A stretch of 42,702 nucleotides of DNA, taken from positions 1-42,702 of the forward strand of contig CAJOKJ010000013.1 in assembly GCA_905235155.1 (NCBI GenBank), read 5' to 3'. Made by a program: the position numbers and the translations under genes. Origin of the DNA: Candidatus Gastranaerophilales bacterium. Its GTDB lineage: Bacteria; Cyanobacteriota; Vampirovibrionia; Gastranaerophilales; Gastranaerophilaceae. Below the pieces are notes generated by a model that was not told the origin of the DNA, searched no databases, and saw only the letters and a program-made list of their open reading frames with translations. Below are positions 25,907-33,963 of the stretch, piece by piece; position 1 is the first letter of the stretch, and each line of letters begins with the position of its first letter.

Positions 25907-27034
25907 ATGTCAAAAAAATTAATTAAAGTTATGGATACATCTTTCAGAGATGGTTTTCAATCCGTATTCGGAGCAAGAGTTTTATTGGAAGATTTTTTAC
26001 CTGCTTTAAAATCAGCAGTTGATGCCGGTATTAAGCATTTTGAAGTTGCAGGTGGTGCAAGATTTCAAGCACCTATATTTTTCTGTAACGAAAATGCTTT
26101 TGAAACAATGGATAAAATCAGAGAAACCGTAGGTTCGGATGTTAAATTACAATCATTGGCAAGAGGTGTTAATGTTGTAGGTTTAAATTCCCAACCACGT
26201 GATGTAATTGATTTACACGCAAAAATGTTTAAAAAACACGGTGTTGATGTTGTTAGAAACTTTGATGCTTTAAATGATGTTAATAATTTAATTGACTCTG
26301 CAAATAGCATTAAAAAACACGGTTTACAACACGAAGTTACAATTACAATGATGGAATTACCATTTGGTTGTGAAGGTGCTCATGATGTTGCTTTTTACGA
26401 AAGAGTTTTAAGAAATATTTTAGATTCAGGTTTACCGTTTGATTCTTTGGCATTCAAAGATGCTTCAGGTACATCAAATCCTAGAAAAGTATATGCAACA
26501 GTAAAAATGGCTCGTGAAATTTTAGGTGCAGATGCACATATTCGTTTCCACTCTCACGAGACAGCAGGTACAGGCTTAGCAGCATATTTAGCAGCTTTGG
26601 ATGGTGGTGCTGATGGTATTGATTTATCTATGAAACCTGTTTCAGGCGGTACTGCTCAACCTGATATTATATCTATGTGGCATGCACTAAAAGGTACAGA
26701 GTATGATTTAGGCTTAGATATAAAGAAAATTATGGAAACAGAAGAAATCTTTAAAGAATGTATGAAAGATTATACAATTTCACCTATTTCTTTAGCCGTA
26801 AATCCTATTTTAATTCAAGCCCCATTGCCTGGTGGTGCTACTGCAACAACAGTTGATCAATTAAAGGATATGGGTATGGCAGATAAGTTTCCTAAAGTTA
26901 TTGCAAATATGAAAGAAGTTGTTGAAAGAGCAGGTTTTGGTACATCAGTTACCCCTGTATCTCAATTCTATGCTCAGCAATCTTTCTTAAATGCTGTAAC
27001 AGAAAAGCCATGGGACCAAGCAAATCCGGGTTAA
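25907..27034 (+). CDS. oadA: Decarboxylase alpha subunit, carboxyltransferase part (OadA N-terminal)
   Basis: 375 residues of biotin-dependent carboxyltransferase. The TIM barrel begins VMDTSFRDGFQSV (usual family form DTTLRDG/A). The active-site Lys is in LAFKDASG (near 183) and metal-binding His residues are in RFHSHETAG (near 215 and 217). Then comes SGGTAQPD. The beginning of the conserved carboxylase domain ends at KPWDQANPG. There a TAA stop falls exactly where related single-chain proteins continue, and the next gene starts in the same frame with no gap. Oxaloacetate is the likely substrate; related pumps use other acids. Confidence 0.85.
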   Translation: MSKKLIKVMDTSFRDGFQSVFGARVLLEDFLPALKSAVDAGIKHFEVAGGARFQAPIFFCNENAFETMDKIRETVGSDVKLQSLARGVNVVGLNSQPRDVIDLHAKMFKKHGVDVVRNFDALNDVNNLIDSANSIKKHGLQHEVTITMMELPFGCEGAHDVAFYERVLRNILDSGLPFDSLAFKDASGTSNPRKVYATVKMAREILGADAHIRFHSHETAGTGLAAYLAALDGGADGIDLSMKPVSGGTAQPDIISMWHALKGTEYDLGLDIKKIMETEEIFKECMKDYTISPISLAVNPILIQAPLPGGATATTVDQLKDMGMADKFPKVIANMKEVVERAGFGTSVTPVSQFYAQQSFLNAVTEKPWDQANPG

Positions 27035-27706
27035 ATGATTTTGGGATATTTCGGAAAAACACCTTGCGAACCTGATCCTGAATTAGTTAAATGGGCAGAA
27101 GAAAAAACAGGTTTAAAACCAACAACGGAAAAAGTAGTTGATTTGAACGAAAAAGACCCTGAAAAAGGCTTAAAAGCAGCTGAAGAAAGATTAAAAGCAG
27201 CAGGTTTACCTGTTACTGACGAAAATTTATTTATCGCTGCAGCTTGTAAAGATGCTAATGCGGATAAGGGTATTGATTTCTTGTTAGGCAAAGGCAAAGT
27301 TTTGGTTAATAAAGGTCAAAAAACAACTTCAAACAATAATTATAAAAATGGTGCAACAGTTACAGTCAACGGAAAAGAATATGCTGTTAAAATTGACGGA
27401 GATAAAGCAATTGTAAACGGTAAATCTTATGATGTGTCGATTGCTGAAGGTATGAAAGAGTCAGCAGCGGTTGCTTCATCAAGCAGTGAAGGTTCAACCG
27501 AAATAAAAGCTCCATTACCGGGTGCAATTTTAAAAGTAATCGCACGAAGCGGAGATTCCGTAAATGAAGGTGATGTTTTAATTTTAATGGAAGCAATGAA
27601 AATGGAAACAGAAATTAAAGCACCTCGTGCAGGTAAAATCGGTTCTGTAAGAGTTGATGTGGGTGCTACTGTAACACCCGGACAAGTATTGGTAACTTTG
27701 GACTAG
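27035..27706 (+). CDS. Decarboxylase alpha subunit, C-terminal and biotin carrier part
   Basis: 223 residues starting with the ATG directly after the previous TAA and in the same frame. The first 95 residues continue the conserved carboxylase domain (MILGYFGKTPCEPDPELVKW). A short linker with a small beta domain follows (GATVTVNGKEYAVKIDGDKA). The last 70 residues are a biotinyl domain with the biotinylation site EAMKM (Lys near 189). No independent Shine-Dalgarno is seen, so it depends on termination-reinitiation, readthrough, or the stop being a sequence error. Confidence 0.85.
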   Translation: MILGYFGKTPCEPDPELVKWAEEKTGLKPTTEKVVDLNEKDPEKGLKAAEERLKAAGLPVTDENLFIAAACKDANADKGIDFLLGKGKVLVNKGQKTTSNNNYKNGATVTVNGKEYAVKIDGDKAIVNGKSYDVSIAEGMKESAAVASSSSEGSTEIKAPLPGAILKVIARSGDSVNEGDVLILMEAMKMETEIKAPRAGKIGSVRVDVGATVTPGQVLVTLD

Positions 27707-27719
27707 AGAGGTGTGAAGT

Positions 27720-28907
27720 ATGCAATTATTAGAATCTTTTAAAAGTTTAGGCAGTATCACAGGTATTGCCAATATGGTAAAAGAACCGTTAGAAAACGTT
27801 AATTGTGTAGAAAATTTCTTACACATGTACGGTGCAGTTATAATGTTCTTTGTTTGTCTTGTATTGTTATATTTGGCAATTAAAAAGAATTATGAACCGC
27901 TATTGTTATTACCAATAGGTTTTGGTGGTATTTTAGCCAACATTCCTGTTGCCGGAATAGCAGAACCAGGCGGTTTTTTATACACTGTATATCATGTCGG
28001 TATTGACGGTGGATTATTCCCATTGTTTATATTTATGGGTGTAGGTGCGATGACAGACTTTGGCCCGTTGATTGCTAACCCAAAAACTGCTCTTTTAGGT
28101 GGTGCTGCTCAATTTGGTATTTTTGGTGCTTTATTGGGTGCATTGTTGTTAGCAAAATATGCAGGATTTGATTTCGGTTTACAGGAAGCAGCGTCTATTG
28201 GTATTATTGGTGGTGCTGACGGCCCGACTTCAATATTTGTAACGTCAAGATTAGCTCCTGATTTATTGGGTGCAATTGCGGTTGCTGCATATTCTTATAT
28301 GGCTTTAGTACCTATTATTCAACCTCCTATTATGAAGGCTTTAACAACTGAGGCAGAAAGAAAAATTCAAATGGTACAATTACGTGAAGTTTCAAAACGT
28401 GAAAAAATAATATTTCCTCTTGTTGTTTTGGGCTTATGTATTATTTTCTTACCGGATGCAACACCATTGTTGGGTGCTTTAACATTTGGTAATTTGGTAA
28501 TGCAATGTGGGGTTACAGACAGACTTGCAAAAACTTTGCAAAATGAATTTATTAATATAGTAACTATTTTATTAGGATTGTCTGTTGGTTCAAAATTGTC
28601 TGCGGATAAATTCTTGACACTTGAAACTTTAGGTATTCTGTTCTTGGGCTTGTGTGCATTTTCAATTGCAACGGCATCAGGTGTGATATTTGCTAAGATA
28701 ATGAATTTATTTTCAAAGAAAAAAATCAATCCGCTTATTGGTGCAGCAGGTGTTTCGGCCGTACCAATGGCAGCACGTGTAGTTAATAAAGTTGGTTTGG
28801 AATCAAACCCACAAAACTTTTTATTAATGCACGCAATGGGACCAAACGTAGCAGGTGTAATCGGTTCTGCTGTTGCAGCAGGTATATTACTTGCACTTTG
28901 TCACTAG
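27720..28907 (+). CDS. oadB: Sodium-translocating decarboxylase beta subunit (OadB-like)
   Basis: A 395-residue membrane protein with about 10-11 helices. It contains the family signature [14 protein letters not shown] with the Asp used for sodium and proton coupling, a preceding [15 protein letters not shown], and [14 protein letters not shown] near the C terminus. It couples decarboxylation of the biotin-bound carboxyl group to sodium export. AGAGAGG precedes the ATG. The sodium gradient could support transport or ATP synthesis; that link is inference. Confidence 0.95.
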   Translation: MQLLESFKSLGSITGIANMVKEPLENVNCVENFLHMYGAVIMFFVCLVLLYLAIKKNYEPLLLLPIGFGGILANIPVAGIAEPGGFLYTVYHVGIDGGLFPLFIFMGVGAMTDFGPLIANPKTALLGGAAQFGIFGALLGALLLAKYAGFDFGLQEAASIGIIGGADGPTSIFVTSRLAPDLLGAIAVAAYSYMALVPIIQPPIMKALTTEAERKIQMVQLREVSKREKIIFPLVVLGLCIIFLPDATPLLGALTFGNLVMQCGVTDRLAKTLQNEFINIVTILLGLSVGSKLSADKFLTLETLGILFLGLCAFSIATASGVIFAKIMNLFSKKKINPLIGAAGVSAVPMAARVVNKVGLESNPQNFLLMHAMGPNVAGVIGSAVAAGILLALCH

Positions 28908-28930
28908 CTTGATATTAATTTATTAAAATA

Positions 28931-28968
28931 AAAAAAGGCGAATTTGTTTTAACAAATTCGCCTTTTTT
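28931..28968 (+). terminator. Terminator of the oad operon
   Basis: GGCGAATTTGTT, short loop, AACAAATTCGCC with flanking A and T runs, 24 nt after the oadB stop. The symmetrical A and T tracts could work on either strand. Confidence 0.88.
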
Positions 28969-29006
28969 TATTTAAAATAATTTAATAAATTAAAAAAATA
29001 AAATTC

Positions 29007-29027
29007 TACCATGTTATACTCATGGTA
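29007..29027 (+). promoter_or_regulatory. Hairpin and -10 box directly before dnaE
   Basis: TACCATG (29007-29013) and CATGGTA (29021-29027) flank TTATACT. TATACT (29015-29020) could be a -10 box, with transcription starting at the A of the dnaE ATG (29027). There is no good -35 and no Shine-Dalgarno. Confidence 0.4.
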
Positions 29028-32000
29028 TGACTAAGCCGTATGTACCACTACATTTGCACACGGAGTATTCACTTCTTGATGGTGCAATAAGAATAGATGA
29101 TTTATGTAAGTTTGCAAAAGATGAGGAATTTCCTGCTGTTGCAATTACTGATCACGGTGTAATGTATGGCGATATGGAGCTTTATACGACAGCAAAAGAG
29201 GCAGGTATAAAACCTATTTTGGGTTGTGAATTTTATGTTCATAATGGCGATATTAAAGAACGTGATAAAATGAATAATCCTTGTTATCACTTGATTTTGC
29301 TGGCAAAAGATAAAGACGGATACAAGAATTTAATCAAATTGACTTCGGTTGCTTGGTGTGAAGGACGTTATGTTCATCCTCGTATAAATTGGGATTTAAT
29401 TAAAGAACATCACAAAGGGCTAATTTGCTTATCTGCTTGTCTTGGCGGTGAGGTTTTGCAAAATCTTCTTCATCACGATTTTGAAGGTGCAAGAGAAGTT
29501 GCAAAACGGTATAAAGATTTGTTTGGTGAAGATTATTATATAGAACTTCAAGATCATGGATTGGAAGACCAAAAAAAGACTAATCCTGAACTTATTTCGA
29601 TAGCAAATGAATTTGGTATTGAAATGGTAATTACAAACGATTCTCATTATTTACGTAAAGAAGATGCCGACATGCACGATACTTTGTTGTGCATGAATAC
29701 AAATTCTGAAAAAGATGACCCGAATAGATTTCACTTTGAAGGTAATGAATTTTATGTAAAAAATGCAGAACAATTAAGACAATCTTTTTCTTGGATGGAA
29801 GAAGATTTATTCAATAAATGTATAGAAAATACCGTTAAAATTGCTGAAAAATGTCATTTGACATTGGAACTTGGTAAATCTCCGCTTCCGCATTATGAGG
29901 TTCCTAAAAATCATACAACCGAAAGTTATTTAAATTATCTTGTAATGGAAGGTGTAAAAAAACGCTATGGTGAAATTACAAAGGATTTACGTGAGCGTGC
30001 GGAATATGAATTAGGTGTAATAGAACAAATGGGTTTTGCTGCATATTTCTTAATCACTTGGGATTTTATCCACTATGCAAAAACTCATGGAATTCCTGTC
30101 GGTCCCGGTCGTGGTTCAGCAGCAGGTTCACTTGTTGCGTATGCTCTTGAAATTACGGACTTAGACCCTATTGAACATAAACTTTTGTTTGAAAGATTTT
30201 TGAATCCTGAACGTTTTACAATGCCCGATATTGATATCGACTTTTGTATTGAACGTAGGGGTGAAGTTATAGATTATGTAACTCAAAAATATGGTGAAGA
30301 TAAAGTTTGTCAGATTATAACATTTGGTACTTATGCGGCAAAAGCAGCAGTTAAAGGTGTTGCCAGAATTTTAAAAATACCTTTTGCTGAAAGTAACAGA
30401 ATTGCAAGTTTAATTCCATCCGACCCAAAAACACATATTAAAGATGCCCTTCAAGAAGGCATGGAGCTTCGTCAAATGTATGATGAAGATACACAAATTG
30501 TTATTGACCCGATTGAAGGTAAAAAAGTTGGTGTAAAAAAATGGATTGATTTGGCAATGGGTATTGAGGGTATTAAAAATAATACAGGTACCCACGCAGC
30601 TGGTGTAATTATTGCACCAAAGCCTTTAGACCAAATTTTACCTGTACAGCCGGCAAAAGATGAAAATGCTATTGTTCAAACAGGTTATCCTCCTCATGAT
30701 GTTACAGAAGTTTTAAGTCTTTTGAAAATGGACTTTTTGGGATTAAGAAACCTTACAACAATTTATAAAACTATTGATATGATAAAACAACGTCAAGGAA
30801 TTGATGTTGATATCAACCATATTCCACTGGACGATAAGCCTACATATCAAATGCTTATGCAAGGGGATACAGACGGGGTATTTCAGTTAGAATCATCAGG
30901 TATGAAAAACCTTGTAAAACGATTAAAGCCTGACGTATTTGATGATTTAGGTGCTTTAGTTGCATTATTTCGTCCCGGCCCGCTGGATTCAGGCATGGTT
31001 GATGAATTTGTTGACAGAAAACATGGCAGAAAAGCTATTACTTATGCACATCCGTCATTAGAACCTGTTTTGAAAGATACTTACGGTACTATTGTATATC
31101 AAGAGCAGATTATGCAGGTTTTCCAAACTCTTGCCGATTATTCACTCGGTCAAGCCGATATGGTCAGACGTATGATGGGTAAGAAAAAAGTTGAAGAAAT
31201 GCAAAAGCAAAAAGGGAAATTTATTGAAGGTTCTGCCCGTCACGGCATGTCTGCACAAGATGCGACAACTCTTTTTGAACAAATTGAAAAATTTGCGTCT
31301 TACTGTTTTAACCGAAGCCACTCAGCAGCATACGCATTTGTAGCTTATCAAACGGCTTATTTAAAATGCCATTATCCTGTCGAATATATGGCATGCCTTC
31401 TTTCCAGTGTTTCAAATGATCAGGAAAAAACCCAGCTTTATATTGAAGAATGCAATAAAAAAGGTATAAAAGTTCTTCCGCCGGACATAAATAAGTCATA
31501 CGCAGAATTTGCTCCTGACGGTGATAATATTCGTTTTGGACTTGCGTCTGTAAAACAAGTGGGCGAAGTTGTTGTTAAAATGATTATTGAAGAACGAGAA
31601 AAAAATGGTGAGTATAAATCTATCTACGATTTTTGCAAAAGAATTGACCCAAAAGCAACAAATAAAAGGGTAATGGAAGGGTTAATTAAATCAGGTGCAT
31701 TTGTAAATCTTGAAAAAAGTCGTAAACAACTTTTGGAAAATCTTGAATACATAGTTAATACGGCAAATAAAGAGGCTAAAGCAAAAGAATTAGGGCAAAC
31801 AAGCCTTTTTGCAGGTTTAGAAGATAATGAAGATTTTGCAGGAACACAATTTCAATTAGCAGGTTCTGATGAAGAATTTTCAAATAAAGAATTACAATCT
31901 TTTGAAAAAGAATTTTTAGGATTTTATGTATCATCTCATCCGCTATCATCAATTATGGATAAAATGGATTTTCTTGAAACACATAAAATTTCAGAAGTAA

Positions 32001-32524
32001 AAGAACTTCCTGATGAAAAAATTGTTACCTTGTGCGGACTTGTTACTTCTGCAAGACAAATTCCATACAAAAAAGATCCTTCAAAATTTTTGAAGACAAT
32101 TACACTGGAGGATTTATCGGGTAAGATTGAAGCACTCTGTTTTCATCAGAAATTAGGCGAATTTAATGATTTTATGCAGCCTGATAATAAAATTATAATT
32201 ACAGGAAAAGTAAGTTACAGAAACGAAGATGAGCCGAATATTATAATAGATGATGTAAAACCTGTTGATAATGCAAATATATTTATGATATCAATAAATG
32301 ATGAAGTTCCATACGAAGAACTTGTAGCAATGAAAGATATTTTAGCAAAATATCCGGGTTCAGATCCTGTTGTAATTAAAGTAAAAGACGATGACAGCGA
32401 GGTAAAAATAGCATCTGCTCCGACTTTCTGGGTTAATGCAACAAATGATTTAGAGCATGCGGTTAAGAAGTTCATACCAAGTAAAATAGATGTTGAGATT
32501 AAGTCAATTGAAGAAAAGATATAG
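29027..32524 (+). CDS. dnaE: DNA polymerase III alpha subunit
   Basis: A 1165-residue replicative polymerase of DnaE length. The PHP domain opens the protein (PYVPLHLHTEYSLLDGAI, residues 4-205). The polymerase core includes PVGPGRGSAAGSLVAYAL and the catalytic Asp block PDIDIDFC (near 400-407). A tandem helix-hairpin-helix, an OB-fold (VTLCGLVTSARQIPYKKD, near 1000) and a C-terminal tail follow. The conserved HLHTEYSLLDG begins ten residues in, so the ATG at 29027 is secure even though no Shine-Dalgarno is seen. A bidirectional terminator begins at the stop codon. Confidence 0.97.
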   Translation: MTKPYVPLHLHTEYSLLDGAIRIDDLCKFAKDEEFPAVAITDHGVMYGDMELYTTAKEAGIKPILGCEFYVHNGDIKERDKMNNPCYHLILLAKDKDGYKNLIKLTSVAWCEGRYVHPRINWDLIKEHHKGLICLSACLGGEVLQNLLHHDFEGAREVAKRYKDLFGEDYYIELQDHGLEDQKKTNPELISIANEFGIEMVITNDSHYLRKEDADMHDTLLCMNTNSEKDDPNRFHFEGNEFYVKNAEQLRQSFSWMEEDLFNKCIENTVKIAEKCHLTLELGKSPLPHYEVPKNHTTESYLNYLVMEGVKKRYGEITKDLRERAEYELGVIEQMGFAAYFLITWDFIHYAKTHGIPVGPGRGSAAGSLVAYALEITDLDPIEHKLLFERFLNPERFTMPDIDIDFCIERRGEVIDYVTQKYGEDKVCQIITFGTYAAKAAVKGVARILKIPFAESNRIASLIPSDPKTHIKDALQEGMELRQMYDEDTQIVIDPIEGKKVGVKKWIDLAMGIEGIKNNTGTHAAGVIIAPKPLDQILPVQPAKDENAIVQTGYPPHDVTEVLSLLKMDFLGLRNLTTIYKTIDMIKQRQGIDVDINHIPLDDKPTYQMLMQGDTDGVFQLESSGMKNLVKRLKPDVFDDLGALVALFRPGPLDSGMVDEFVDRKHGRKAITYAHPSLEPVLKDTYGTIVYQEQIMQVFQTLADYSLGQADMVRRMMGKKKVEEMQKQKGKFIEGSARHGMSAQDATTLFEQIEKFASYCFNRSHSAAYAFVAYQTAYLKCHYPVEYMACLLSSVSNDQEKTQLYIEECNKKGIKVLPPDINKSYAEFAPDGDNIRFGLASVKQVGEVVVKMIIEEREKNGEYKSIYDFCKRIDPKATNKRVMEGLIKSGAFVNLEKSRKQLLENLEYIVNTANKEAKAKELGQTSLFAGLEDNEDFAGTQFQLAGSDEEFSNKELQSFEKEFLGFYVSSHPLSSIMDKMDFLETHKISEVKELPDEKIVTLCGLVTSARQIPYKKDPSKFLKTITLEDLSGKIEALCFHQKLGEFNDFMQPDNKIIITGKVSYRNEDEPNIIIDDVKPVDNANIFMISINDEVPYEELVAMKDILAKYPGSDPVVIKVKDDDSEVKIASAPTFWVNATNDLEHAVKKFIPSKIDVEIKSIEEKI

Positions 32525-32563
32525 AACAAAAAGGCGATTGCTTTGCAATCGCCTTTTTGTTCT
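32523..32563. terminator. Bidirectional terminator between dnaE and lpxA
   Basis: A perfect 19-bp stem (GAACAAAAAGGCGATTGC and its complement) with a 3-nt TTT loop. It has a T run on each strand within the arm and serves both convergent genes. Confidence 0.88.
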
Positions 32564-32579
32564 GTTATTATTCGTATTT

Positions 32580-33386
32580 TTATTCTTCGTCAAGGCTTTC
32601 AAAACCTTGTTTGTGTGATTTTAAAAGAACACCTCTTTTTGAAGTATGTATGAATTCAATCATTTTTTCAATATATTCGTTCATTGGAATTTCAGCTTTA
32701 ATTTTTTCTATTGCTTGAGTTGTGTTATATTCCGGAGAAACAAGCAGTTTGAAGGCAGCATTAGTGTTAATTCTGTCTTCTTTTGAAACACCACGTCTTC
32801 TCATAGCTACAACGTTTAATCCTTTTGGAACAGGAGGTCTGCCTTCACCTTTAGAATAAGGTAAAATATCTTGTCTTGTTGCCGAGAAACCGCTAATTAT
32901 TGCCATATCGCCAACTCTAACGTTTTGGTGGAAAACAGTCATACCGCCAAGCCAAGCACCAAAACCAACGTGGCAATGTCCTCCAAGAGTAGCAAGGTTT
33001 GCCATAATAACTTGATCGGCTAAAACGCAGTTGTGTGCAACGTGAACACCCGCCATAAGTAAGCATTTGTTACCGATTCTTGTTGTAAAATCTCCGCAGG
33101 CTGCTCCTCTGTGGACAGTAACATTTTCTTTAATAATAACATCATCACCGATAACAACTTTTGTTGGCTCACCTTTGTAACCTAAATCTTGCGGTTCGGA
33201 ACCAACGGTTGCAAAAGGACTTATTGTGCAATTTTTACCAATTTCCGCAAATTCAATAAATGCACTTGCAATTACTCTTGTTCCACTGCCAATAACAACA
33301 TTTTCGCCTATTACAACATTAGGTCCGATGTAAGCATCTTCTGCAATTTTTGCAGTTTCGTGAATTATCGCTGATGAATGTATCAT
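32580..33386 (-). CDS. lpxA: Acyl-ACP--UDP-N-acetylglucosamine O-acyltransferase LpxA
   Basis: 268 residues from the ATG at 33386; GGAG 6 nt upstream decides this start over a TTG that overlaps it. It is a left-handed beta-helix of hexapeptide repeats (AYIGPNVVIGENVVIGSG) with the LpxA active-site region LMAGVHVAHNCVLADQVIMAN (catalytic His near residue 120). The family block GEGRPPVPKGLNVVAMRRRGVS and a helical C-terminal domain follow. It performs the first step of lipid A synthesis, which implies a Gram-negative outer membrane. No other lpx genes are adjacent. Confidence 0.93.
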   Translation of the reverse strand: MIHSSAIIHETAKIAEDAYIGPNVVIGENVVIGSGTRVIASAFIEFAEIGKNCTISPFATVGSEPQDLGYKGEPTKVVIGDDVIIKENVTVHRGAACGDFTTRIGNKCLLMAGVHVAHNCVLADQVIMANLATLGGHCHVGFGAWLGGMTVFHQNVRVGDMAIISGFSATRQDILPYSKGEGRPPVPKGLNVVAMRRRGVSKEDRINTNAAFKLLVSPEYNTTQAIEKIKAEIPMNEYIEKMIEFIHTSKRGVLLKSHKQGFESLDEE

Positions 33387-33398
33387 TCTTTTCTCCAA

Positions 33399-33583
33399 AA
33401 TAAAATAGTTACATATTAACTATATAATAAATAATTAAAAATTAAATTTTTTTTACAAAAATTTAATATCTTTAAAGTATTTTTTCAAAGGCAAATATAT
33501 GTAAAAAATTTTAAAAACCTTATTTAAAATTAAAAATATTAAATAAGATTTTGGGAAGATTATAAACGAAAGGGTTAGTAAGG
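33399..33583. other. AT-rich divergent spacer
   Basis: Almost pure A/T sequence between lpxA and the LuxR-type HTH gene. It presumably holds both promoters, but none stands out. No hairpin or repeat of note. Confidence 0.4.
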
Positions 33584-33814
33584 ATGAGTGAATTTTTGAC
33601 AGAAAGAGAAAAAGCTGTACTGATTGAATTGATGAGAGGCAAATCAAACAGAGGGATTGCAAAAAAGTTATATATAAGTCTTTCAACAGTAAAAGCACAC
33701 ATAAGTTCCGTATTTCAGAAATTAAAAGTTAAAAACAGAGTAGAAGCAGCTGTCAAAGGTGTTTTTTTACTGAATTTACTGTCAGATAATAACGAATTTA
33801 TGGATAATAATTGA
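33584..33814 (+). CDS. Stand-alone LuxR/GerE-type helix-turn-helix protein
   Basis: A 76-residue protein that is essentially one GerE domain: LTEREKAVLIELMRGKSNRGIAKKLYISLSTVKAHISSVFQKLKVKNRVEAAV, residues 5-57, with the invariant hydrophobic, TVKxH and KL positions. There is no receiver or autoinducer domain, as in GerE itself, so its activity would be set by abundance or a partner. It ends 150 bp before the coiled-coil gene, whose upstream region has two AGTACCGA repeats that could be its sites. Confidence 0.88.
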   Translation: MSEFLTEREKAVLIELMRGKSNRGIAKKLYISLSTVKAHISSVFQKLKVKNRVEAAVKGVFLLNLLSDNNEFMDNN

Positions 33815-33878
33815 CTTTTAGAGATTCAATGTATAATACAAACTAATAATCATAATAATTGTAAATTTTTTGTAACAT

Positions 33879-33934
33879 AGTACCGATAATCCTAAAGTTC
33901 ATACATTTAAGTACCGACATGCCATGTGTATAGT
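33879..33934 (+). promoter_or_regulatory. Paired AGTACCGA repeats and promoter of the coiled-coil gene
   Basis: AGTACCGATA starts at 33879 and AGTACCGACA at 33910. They are 31 bp apart, three helical turns. The second lies next to a -35-like TTAAGT, 16 nt before TATAGT (33929-33934), preceded by TG. The layout suggests an activator-controlled promoter. A second candidate (TTGACT overlapping the HTH stop, N15, TATAAT) lies farther upstream. Confidence 0.45.
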
Positions 33935-33963
33935 GTAAAATGTTAAAAGAAAGTAGGTAAGGT

